Below are positions 11,116-19,689 of a stretch of 25,190 nt of DNA, one piece after another. The notes under the pieces are model-generated. The model ran no database searches, was not told the DNA's origin, and saw only the letters and a program-made list of their open reading frames with translations. Origin of the DNA: Chromera velia (taxonomy: Eukaryota > Sar > Chromeraceae); assembly GCA_018398765.1 (NCBI GenBank), contig JAHBMJ010001808.1:1-25190 (forward strand). Direction: 5' to 3'. The position numbers and the translations under genes were made by a program. Positions within the stretch are counted from its first letter, which is position 1, and the number at the start of each line of letters is the position of its first letter.

Positions 11116-12335
11116 GTCCAATGAAAGAGTTAAAAACAACAAGGTCGAGCGCGGTCGAGGCCCTCGATCTGTCCTCCCCTCCCAGCTTCTCTGTTGCGCA
11201 TACACGCGCACAACAGGTTTTCCTGCGATTCTCAAACGTCCTCAAAAGACGCTTCTCTTTTGAACAATGGAAAATGATAAGTGTCTTTCATGGACACGCC
11301 TTTATTGAAAAAGTTTAGGACAGTGTTGTACAAGAAGCCCAGTTGAAATCACCAAGAGATTCATCAAGACAAACCTGCACAAATGAATTGTTGATAGTCA
11401 CATAACTGGATAAAAATCTTTAAATTTTTAAACATCTCTAACATTTTTTTAAAATAAAATATGATCAAATAAAGCTTAGAAACATGATTGGCCTCCTTAG
11501 TTTCACTAAAAGCACTAAATGGAACATCTTAGTAACTTATAAATCGAAAGTAAGGAAGGTGCTCTAAATGTCAGGTTTGCATATCCAAACATATTTTAGA
11601 GAGATCCCTAGAGAGATCCACAACTCCAAACTATCTCCATCATATTAGAGCAGATGCTACTTAACTACAGTGGCTATTACTACATTAACTAAACGGATTT
11701 TGGTGTTTTGAATGTATCCAAAGTCGAATTTTAGTTTTTTTTTCTTTTTAAATTAATTGAGTGTTTGGCAGTCTTGAAAATTAGTAAAACGCTTGAAGCA
11801 GTTTGACTTAGAGGCTAAAGTTTGAGTTAGGGGTTTTTAGTCTTTCGTGTAACATATATAAGTTTCTTTATGTATAAAATAACTTCTGTAACAATTTCCT
11901 GGTCCGATATTGATTTGGAGGATTTTGGAGGTACTTCAAAATTAGATTTGAAAATACTAGTAAACGAACCTTCAGTTTAAATTAGTCTATATGCACCTGC
12001 ATTGTGCGCGTCGTGTCTGACTAGCCAGCGGCGGCCAGCAGCGGCGGCCAGCAGCGGCGGCCGGCAGCGGCGGCCAGCAGCGGCGGCCAGGGCGGTTATG
12101 AAGGCGGCGGCTTGGTTGCGCGGACCATGCGCGGACCAGGCCATGCGCACAATCATTAGGTCGGAATGAGGTCGCGGAGAATGAAAGAGACTCAAGACTC
12201 TTTAGTAAAGCTAGGTGTGGAAACATCTGTGGGAGTGACGGCTTCTGTCTCACCGGCAAAATGCCTGCATTTCGCATCCGAACAGAAGAAGCACGAAAGG
12301 AGGACTGAGAGATTCATCGTACACGTGTTGTGAGG
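11116..12335. other. Intergenic region between genes B and C with AT-rich island
   Basis: After the gene B stop, about 200 bp keep the local composition. From about 11320 to 11995 the DNA becomes strongly AT-rich, with no long open frame and with TTAAAATAAAATATG-like stretches and a local GAGAGATCC duplication near 11610. It then switches abruptly to the GC-rich VNTR at 12024. The island could be a non-autonomous element, but I saw no clear terminal repeats. The stretch 12100-12335 is presumably the gene C 5' region. Confidence 0.6.
12024..12092. repeat. 13-bp GC-rich VNTR (CAGCAGCGGCGGC)n
   Basis: About five copies of a 13-bp unit, one with a CGG variant of CAG, lie at the right edge of the AT-rich island. 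Just after it, GCGCGGACCA occurs twice (near 12118 and 12129). The unit is not a multiple of three and no gene is predicted here. Confidence 0.93.
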
Positions 12336-14643
12336 ATGACTCGAGAGGAAAAGAGAAGAAGAGAGCGCCAGAAACGCCTCGCCCTGCTGACGCCTGAGAT
12401 GAGGCAGGCCCTTCTGCAGACGGAACCTCAAGCCGTTGATTCTCTGCCTGCGTTTGAAATTGCGTTTCAGGGTCCAGGTCCGAGCCCCTCGGATTCCTGC
12501 AAAGTCATCAAGAATGATCAGTATGAAGAGGCTTGTGCTCTTGTCAGTCCAGTCTCCTTTCCTTTCGGCCTTCGTATATCTTCTTGTTTGGGTGAAGCCG
12601 CTGTCTCAATCATCCTTTGTGTCCTTTTTTTTCTGCCAATGCGCTGTCTGCATGCGTGTCGGAGACACCATTCTTTCTGCCTTAAATGAGTGCATGATCT
12701 CTCAATTGTGCAGGCAAGCTCTTTCGGGACGAATGTCGTTTTCATTCGTGTAGAGGAAGCAGAAGAGCTTTTGGGATCGTTGATGGAGAAATTCAGGGAG
12801 TTGAAGGTCAGCTTTTGGGATCGTTGATGGAGAAATTCAGGGAGTTGAAGGTCAGCACAGGAAGTAACGGAAAGTCAGCAGGAGGAATGTGAAAATCACG
12901 AGAAAGTCTTTAAGTGAAAAGCAGTGTACATTTGAATCTATTTACTTCCCGTCTCCGTCTCCGAGACTCTCTCGTTGTTTCCTCGCCATTCCTTCCTCAT
13001 GTAATGCCCCCCTCTGCCAGCCTGCCTTTCTGCATACTCGCTATTGCGCCTGCATTGTGCATTTACATACCCCACAATCACCTGTGCGGGCAAGTGCGTG
13101 GAGCAATGTGCAAATCTGTGAGAATTCGAGAGAAGTGTGTGTAACACATGTGCGAATGCCACGCATGGATCACGGCTTTGCAGGCCTTATACGAGAACAA
13201 GAAGACCTACCTACGCGAGCTCGAAAAGAAGGTTGAAGAAGCGAGACAGAGGCCCGCGGGCCGTGCAGCCAGCCACGCAGTCCCCTCCCCTCCCCGTTCG
13301 ATGCGTCCGGACAATTTGCGTGATGGGAGGCCGCCCCGCACTGTCCCCGCACAACCGCGACCCCTCCGGCAGTGTTCGAATGGTGCCGCTGTGTCACAGC
13401 TGCACCCGGGTAGTTCTCTTCAACCCCCCATTTCTCAACCCCCTGCCCGGCACTCCACTCCTCTTCCTGTTCCTCATCACACAGACCTCCACACGTCCAG
13501 AGGTAGTCCCCCTTCCACTTCAGTCCCGACTGCTGCGGTGCCAGGGGGCCGGACTCCCTCGCCCCCGCCTGATTTGAATCGTAGAGATGTCCCTGTTGCA
13601 AGTATGCGCATGTCCCCTGACACACGAACACGTCCGTCCTCCGGTCCATCACCACACGAGACGGAAGGAGAAAAAGCTTTCCAAAACCCCATTGCGCCAG
13701 TCTTATACCGACATGGTCAGATGCACCTTCTGCTGGAAGAGGCGGCGAGGGTAACCCCAACTTTCCTCGCAGATCCAGCCAAAGTTCCGCCACCACCAGA
13801 CCGTGCCCCTCCTCAAAGCATTCGACCTTCTGTGTCCCCCGCCCCTGTTCACCAACCCTCTGAGTCATTCCACTCCTTCGGCCCTCCAGCTGACAACCCC
13901 CCTACGCACCCAGAGCCAGTGAGCCACCTGACTGGGAACGGTCAAGTTCTGCCTTACTTAAGGCCAGGGGGGGGGGGCAAGAGAGCTGTGCTAGCTCGAC
14001 ACGACTACAGAGCGTTGGGAGGGCCTGCTGGCCCGTCGGCACCCGTCGCCGCTTCCCCTTCTTGCTTTCCCCCCTCACACTCAGCTGCTGAAGACCAGAA
14101 GCAGCAACGCAACTCCTCGGCTGCAGTTCAGCAGTCGGGCGGATGGAGGGGGAAGAAGGGCAAATTGAATGCAGCAGCCGAATTCCCACCATTTGCGCAT
14201 CCTGTTCTCGATGTGACGGGTGAGGGGAATGCGGTTGGAGAGTGGGGCGGCAATACGTCAACTGAAGGGGAGCTCAACACAGACGCACGGAGAGGCGCAG
14301 ACGACAGCGATCGACACGAAGCAAGAGCAAGAGCTGTCACACACGAAGTGAGTTCCCAACCAAACCTCCCGAACGCTCCGTCTCCCCCCCGCGCAGAAGT
14401 TCCTCAAGCGGTCGTATCTCCTTCCCTCATCGTGTCGTCGAATGAAGAAACGCAACTCGCACAACTGTACAGCCTGTTGAATTCTGTTGGCGCGACCTTA
14501 AACATGATTCCTCAGCTCACAAATTCAGCGGGTGCTGTTGCAAATCCTCCTTCAGCACCCAGAGTACCCGTGGCCTCGTCTAACTCTCACAGCTCTGTAG
14601 ATGAACAGGCCTTCCAGCCGTCCCAAGGGGGNNNNNNNNNNNN
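12336..14643 (+). CDS. Gene C (3' end uncertain at assembly gap): coiled-coil plus Pro/Ser-rich disordered protein
   Basis: Exons: 12336-12542, 12714-12806 and 13184 into the N-gap at 14632. The junctions after ACAL and FRELK are both phase 0. The start is ATG at 12336 (TREEKRRRERQKRLALL), a very basic N-terminus that may be a nuclear localisation or nucleic-acid-binding patch. Exons 2 and 3 form a continuous charged amphipathic helix (EEAEELLGSLMEKFREL, then ENKKTYLRELEKKVEEARQR), probably a coiled coil of about 45 residues. The rest of exon 3 (roughly 450 codons) is rich in Pro, Ser, Ala and His, with no folded domain visible, apart from a short Leu-rich helix near the end (TQLAQLYSLLNSVGATLNMI). 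It is not a bZIP by the usual basic-region signature. The C-terminus falls in the 12-N gap, so the true stop is unknown. Family not recognised. Confidence 0.68.
12767..12854 (+). repeat. Perfect 44-bp tandem duplication spanning the gene C exon 2 donor site
   Basis: Two identical 44-bp units (12767-12810 and 12811-12854) each contain the exon end and its 5' splice site, TTGAAG then GTCAGC. Using the upstream donor (after 12806) keeps the frame to exon 3. Using the downstream one (after 12850) adds 44 nt and meets a TGA soon after. Confidence 0.95.
14632..14643. other. Assembly gap (12 N) inside gene C
   Basis: The gap is flanked on both sides by G runs, so the missing bases may be a G homopolymer. 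Reading frame across the gap is unknown. After it, one frame stops at once (GKSRF) and another stays open for about 48 codons to 14792. Confidence 0.97.
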
Positions 14644-14689
14644 GGGAAAGAGCCGATTTTAGCTCGGTGACTAAGCTGAGGTTGCAAGT

Positions 14690-15199
14690 GAAGACAGAAA
14701 AAAAAAGAGAGAAAGGAACGCTGATGGAGAGAGAGGATATTTCTCGTTGCCCACTGCACAGCTTGTCTCCGTGCTTTCGCATTGCTCCCTAGATTGCTCC
14801 TTCATGTACAATTCTTTTTACATCTCTCGCCGCCGCCCCTTCCGTTTTTTTTCGTGATCTCCAGCCTGATGTCCTTTGCTGATCCGTTCTGGTTCTTGCA
14901 TTGCTCTCCACAACGACGCAGTTGGAAATTTCTGCTCATGGTTCTTGCATTGCTCACCACAACGACGCAGTTGGAAATTTCTGCTCATGGTTCTTGCATT
15001 GGTCACCACAACGACGCAGTTGGAAATTTCTGCTCATGGTTCTTGCATTGCTCACCACAACGATCGACGCAGTTGGAAATTTCTGCTCATGGCTCTTGCA
15101 CTGTACGTTCAAAAGGGGAGATCCAAATTTTGCTAAAAAATTTGAATTTTATTTTGTTTTCCATTAATTGTATTTATAAGAGTAATGCTGCATGGGGGT
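14690..15199. repeat. 49-bp VNTR (four copies, 14892-15091) in the intergenic region after gene C
   Basis: Copies lie at 14892-14940, 14941-14989, 14990-15038 and 15039-15091. The last has a 4-bp ATCG insertion, and a partial fifth starts at 15092. The unit begins GTTCTTGCATTG and ends TTTCTGCTCATG. Single-base differences separate the copies. There are no variable spacers, so this is not CRISPR. Because 49 is not a multiple of three, each copy shifts frame, yet several frames stay open by chance. AT-rich sequence follows to 15180. Confidence 0.92.
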
Positions 15200-16345
15200 A
15201 ATGCCTACTTCGGACTTTGGATTGTAAGCAAGACAGACAAAGAGATAAAAGAGAGGAAGAAAGAAATCTTCAGGTGGAGAATTGTAGAGAATTGAGAGGG
15301 GAGTGAGAGAGAGAGATAGAAGAGAGAGAGAAAAAGGAAGAAAAGTCCACATGGCACACATACACCGAACAAAAGCAAACGGAAACAGATTGCAGCTCAT
15401 TTTGTTTGAAAAGGCGTCAGAAGAAAGACCAAGAGAGGGAATGAAAATAGAGAAAGAAAAACTGGGACGGGTGCCCTTTTGTTATGGAAGGGTAGCACCA
15501 AGAGGAGAACACAGAAGGAGAGCAGCCTGCAGAGTAGGAGACAGGACGTTAGCGGGAACAAAGGGAAAAGTGCCAGAAAGAGGAGGGCAGAGAGTGCCGT
15601 TGGAGGAGAGACTCTGCCCTTTTTGCAAAGGATGGATGGAAACAGAGGTGTTGGAGGACGAGATCCATATGCTGACTGAGTGTCCGATTTATGATAGAGA
15701 AAGAGCGGACATGTATAGAACATTAGGAGCAGATTGGAACGAGGGAAGAGAAAAGAGAGCAAGAGAAGTTTGCAGAGAGAAGAGAGAAGGACAAAGAGGA
15801 AGACTGCACACTGAGGCTCTGTTCAAATTCTTGATGAACGAAGGGTATAGTGCGGTGGATGAGTTTCTGGGGAGGGCGGCGTTCAGAAGAAGAGTGTTCA
15901 AGGAAAGCCCAGGAAGCTAGGTACGCACCTGGAAGCTCGTTAGATGAAACAGTACTGGCACAGAGACACGGAGTGATCACAAAAAGAAAGGGAGGAACGG
16001 AAAGAAGAAAAGAAGAATACAAGACCATCCTGGAAGCAATGGAAGCAGGAAGATAGCTGAGGGAGGGAGAAGGAGAAATCGCTGAGAGAATAGTGGAGAG
16101 AGGGCGTGCACAAAGCCAAAGTGTCCTTTCGTCCTGTATCATTGGATCGATTTTTGGAGCAGTCCCTTCTGAGCAGCCCATAGACCAAAGTATGCAAAGC
16201 GCAGACAGATTGTTGTTTGTTAGCGGCCTGGGAAACTCAGCGATGAGGTACACTCCCCTGCCGTTTGTGGGGGCAACCTGTATAAGACAAAACGGCGACA
16301 ATGCTCTAGGGTACTACTAATCACTTACTTACACTCACTTATTTA
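15200..16345 (+). mobile_element. 5'-truncated, decayed LINE-type element
   Basis: The element contains the RT C-terminal fragment at 15303-15920, a frameshifted continuation to 16056, and an apparent 3' region ending in GGTACTACTAATCACTTACT at about 16305-16325, followed by TTACTTACACTCACTTATTTA-like short direct repeats. Such repeats are common at non-LTR 3' ends. The sense strand is purine-rich throughout. The boundaries are approximate and no target-site duplication was found by eye. It sits between the convergent genes C and D. Confidence 0.5.
15303..15920 (+). pseudogene. Non-LTR retrotransposon (LINE) reverse-transcriptase C-terminal fragment
   Basis: A 205-residue open frame whose centre carries the C-terminal Cys/His module of LINE-type ORF2 proteins: RVPLEERLCPFCKG, then EDEIHMLTECPIYDRER, that is CxxC followed by ED/E-x-H and C-P-x-Y. 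In the family this lies downstream of the reverse-transcriptase domain. No RT palm motifs or endonuclease are present upstream, so the copy is 5'-truncated. The N-terminal part of the frame is a GA-rich purine stretch and is probably not real protein. Plausible coding sequence carries on in the next frame after the stop (ITKRKGGTERRKEEYKTILE, ending at 16056), implying a frameshift near 15890-15920 in a decayed copy. Confidence 0.72.
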
Positions 16346-16699
16346 CCCTGCAAAGACCTAAAAATTTTAACAGGAATTAAAGAGGCTTGGAAATTTATAT
16401 TGCTAAATTCAAGTTCTTCTAAATCTACTTCTAAATCTCTGTCTAAATTCCGAGGTCCTTTCACTGCCTAGGCTTTCAGGGCATTCTACCGATCCCAGGT
16501 TTAATTAATTGTATACCCATGCCAAAAACAGGTACAAAACTAGGTACAAAATGACTACAAATGGCCAATTGTGGCACACTGGCACTTTAATACAATTATT
16601 AGTACAATTATGGAAAGAAGCGAATGAGACGTTCAAGTTCTCGCACTAATTTTTACAACATTCTTCTTAGGCTACTCCTCAGGCTAGCTTCAATAAAAG
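16345..16699. other. AT-rich intergenic stretch downstream of LINE fragment
   Basis: The DNA is AT-rich with short direct repeats (CTTCTAAATCTA, AGGTACAAAA and TACAATTATTAG-like pairs) and no coding signal. It ends at the gene D stop. It may include the 3' untranslated region of gene D on the minus strand and remnants of a mobile element. Nothing more specific is seen. Confidence 0.5.
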
Positions 16700-18824
16700 C
16701 TATGATGCTTGTCCTGCCGTACCAACGCCTGGAGGAGGTCGGGGAGCTACGGGCCTTGTATACACAAAGACTTCCCCCCCGCTGTCCTCAACGACTCTGA
16801 AACTTTCGTCACAAAACAACAGCTTTACCGACGCTTTTGGAATAGTCCCTTTGTTCCAGGGAAGACGTTTCCACACCTCCTTTACCGGAATCTTCCTGTC
16901 CCAGACCCATCGACCTGACACGCAAACGCACACACACAGCTACACACACACACACTCACTCTCTCTCTCTCTCACACACACACACACAAACGGACGCACG
17001 CACGCACGGAGAGAGAGAGAGAGAGGGGGGGGGGGGGGGGGGGGNGGGGGGGGGGGGGGGGGGACAGGAAGAGAGAGAGCTTTCAAACAGGTGGAGGCCC
17101 TCACACGGTAGATCAATGTTTATCTTCCTTTTTTGAAGGGAAAACAACGTCCAGCTGTAAATATCACGTTTTGGGCCCCTCTGTGCAGGCCTGCCTGCCT
17201 GCCTTGCTGATTGACTGACTGACTGACTGACAGACCGAGTCCAGGTAGCCCCTCCACCTCTCTGAAGGTTGTGTAATCGACCTCCAGGTCGAGGGAGTTG
17301 CCGTTCAGCTCCACCTTGGACACCGTCACCACGCAGCCCCCAAAAGTGGGCAGAAGCTTGAACCAGCCGAGAATCGGGATTACCGTCAGAGAGAACAGCG
17401 AAGTGTCGAATTCCGAATACAGGAGACGGTTTGCCTGCGTGCGCACGCACACGCACATACACACATGCACAGACCTATTTGCACACACACAACACACACA
17501 GAGGAAGCGACTCTGCAAATCTGTGTGCGTCTCTCTCAAGTAGGCACCAAGAGCTCGACGGGTGCAGCAGCAAATGAGGATTGCGGCCCCGTGTTTTGGA
17601 GAAGGCCAGCTTGCTCCTTTTTTCTTCTGCTGTTGGAGCATGAATGAAGGAGAGGTAGCTGATCCAGTGGAGCGACACGCTACAGGCGCGATTCTGCTGG
17701 TTAGATGAGCGGATTTTCTTTTCTTTTCTTTCCAAGCACAAGTGAACAACCGGCCTGTTCCGAGAGTTGTGCAACGATGGATTGATCCCTGCAGGAGGAT
17801 TGCGGCGTATGCGTGCAGACGTACAGGTCTCTATGATCGGAACGAATTGCAGACTCCACTCTGTTCATCCCTCCCATGCACGTCCGCACTGACTGACCGA
17901 ATCGATGTATTGTGCGACTCTGCCAACCTTGCTGACTCCCCACGAGCACGTTTGCAGCTCGTGTAGCTTGAAAAAAAGTTCGGCTTTATCGGCGGCGCCC
18001 ACCCTCTCATAAGCGTCCTGTATGGCCAGGAAAAAAGGCGACGAGCGGAAGATGCCGTGCGGAACTGAGGTCCACACAAGCTCCCACTCTCCTGAAAACA
18101 TATACATGTCAATTCGCACTGTCACGAGAGGACCGAGCGTCAAAAGAAAGGGTACAAAATCTGCCAGAGAGATCCAACGTATTTATATTCAGAGTGTCCA
18201 CACCATACACACAGAGCCGATCAAAAGATGAGCGAAGATGCATCTGGGAGAGAAAGAAACGGAGGGAGAATGCCATGCTGGTCAGAGGGACTCGATCAGG
18301 CGAGAGAGAGAGAGAGAGAGGTGCTGCAGACTGCTGGCAGGCAGGCGGGCGGGCAAGCAGGCAGATAGACATACAGAGAAAGGCGACAGCGACTTCAAGA
18401 GAGAAAGAGCGGGAAAGAGAGAAGGTCGGGAATGGATGACTTCGGGTGTGATGGATGAGTGAGAGAGGCCCCAGCCAGCACCTGCCAGTCGTTCGTCTCC
18501 CAAATCCGTCGGGAGGTCCTTGGAGAGTGCCACCAGACCTGCGACCTTCTCTCTGGCGATGTCCATTCTCTCCTTGTAGTACTGGCCGCTGGTGGGATTG
18601 TACGCCTGGCCCCTGTCCAATGCGGCCCCGAGTTGCAAAATTTCGTTTTTCAAAGTTTGTATTGCCGTCTCCTGCCCACGAGCTTTGTTTGTCGCAGTCC
18701 CCGCCCCCCACTGCATCTTGAGGCTCGTCCCCGCCCTTTTCTTCGGGATGTTCTGCCGAAAAAGGAGAAATCCATCAGACTGGGCCACAAGACCCGACAA
18801 AAGAAACAAAAGGAGGAAGTCCAT
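16700..18824 (-). CDS. Gene D: plastid lipid-associated protein (PAP/fibrillin family), four exons
   Basis: Exons in transcript order: 18824-18482, 18091-17898, 17434-17236 and 16914-16700 (TAG). Total 951 nt, 316 residues, with all phases matching. The N-terminus is MDFLLLFLLSGLVAQSDG, a clear signal peptide, followed by FLLFRQNIPKKRAGTSLKM, a Phe-started basic stretch typical of transit peptides for complex plastids. The mature part follows the PAP/fibrillin order: an N-terminal helix (TLKNEILQLGAALDRG), then GEWELVWTSVPHG and SSPFFLAIQDAYE, VGRVAQYIDS, LLYSEFDTSLFSLTV, GGCVVTVSKVEL, and the C-terminal FRVVEDSGGEVFVYTRP. The last corresponds to the family's acidic DE.xRv..-x.G..FV strand pair. 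Family members bind lipids or hydrophobic metabolites in plastoglobules and thylakoids. The exact subfamily cannot be told. It is convergent with gene C and divergent from gene E. Confidence 0.82.
16923..17063. repeat. (CA)n, (CT)n, (GA)n and poly-G tract with one N, in gene D intron
   Basis: Compound simple repeats lie in the intron 16915-17235. They end in a G run of roughly 39 bases interrupted by a single N at 17045. On the transcribed sense (minus) strand this is a C tract followed by TC and TG repeats. The homopolymer length is likely unreliable. Confidence 0.93.
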
Positions 18825-19689
18825 TCCGAGTCACACAAGGTCAAGGACCCAGTCAGTGCCGTTCAGCCGCACCTGCACAGTCACACACAAAAAAGCATGT
18901 AATGGTTCTTATCGAATGTACTCTCGGTTAGCTTCACTGCATGGCAGAGTGCTCTTCGGGAGCAGCTTGTCTTGCATGATGTGCTCTTCCAGAATCCTCA
19001 GGACAAAAGAGCTTCTTGCTCAACGACAATGTTACGACATCTCAACGACGTATCAATCATGCATGCAGACTGAACATTTCTGAAGTTGACTCTGCATGTC
19101 AGAACTCTCTTGTGCATGGCGACGCGGTGGTGCAACGTGCATGGTGCATGCCACCGTGGTTGCCACGCGCGGCCCGGCCCAACCATTCAATCATTCAATC
19201 ATTGTACGTCTCTCTCCCTCTGCGATTAATGTGGCCTGTCCATGCTGTGCCCGTCTACCATCCGTCTACCAAACAAACGGAAATACGAACCAAACCTATG
19301 CATACCGGACCAATACACGCCCGGAGAGGCGAGAAGAGAGAGTCTACCAAACAAACACCTTAAGCTCGACAGTATACGTACCGCGGGATTGGAATGGATT
19401 GGATACCTCGACAGTTTCGTTCGAATCCAGTTTCGATTCGCGTTGCAACATTGCATGGCAGCAGGTGCATGTGTCCTTCGATTGGGCTTTTTTGTGTTGG
19501 GTCGATTTCGATTTGAAGGCCTGCATGCCAATGATGAAGATTTTCTGTTCGATTGTAAGAATACTGTGGAACGCTTTGATATGTTGTGATTCTTCCTTCG
19601 AAGGTATTCAGTGAGGTGTATAGAATAGCGCGACCTGCGAATTTGAGAAAGAATACTACAGTCCTGCGTTTCGAAAAGGGGGCTTTGTC
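18825..19689. promoter_or_regulatory. Divergent intergenic region between genes D and E (candidate bidirectional promoter)
   Basis: About 865 bp separate the start codons of gene D (minus) and gene E (plus). No coding exon is supported here. It holds repeated CATGCA-type words (around 19060, 19140, 19455 and 19520), a triple CATTCAAT repeat near 19187-19205, and two copies of TCTACCAAACAAAC (near 19267 and 19343). A role as a shared promoter is inferred from arrangement only. Confidence 0.4.

Noticed and set aside
12714-13250. Gene C as a bZIP transcription factor
   Set aside because: It has a basic N-terminus and a coiled coil, but the conserved basic-region Asn/Arg signature directly before a leucine zipper is absent.
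13170-13868. 232-codon minus-strand frame opposite gene C
   Set aside because: It is a shadow of the Pro/Ser-rich gene C exon, with no splice or start support.
14892-15103. CRISPR array
   Set aside because: Copies are directly tandem with no unique spacers, and the DNA is eukaryotic; it is a minisatellite.
15723-16301. 192-codon minus-strand frame
   Set aside because: It is antisense to the purine-rich LINE remnant, Ser/Leu/Pro-biased, with no recognisable motif.
17540-17700. Extra gene D exon on the minus strand (frame reading SLHWISYLSFIHAPTAEEK)
   Set aside because: Genes D2 and D3 already join in phase, and the PAP/fibrillin order is continuous without it.
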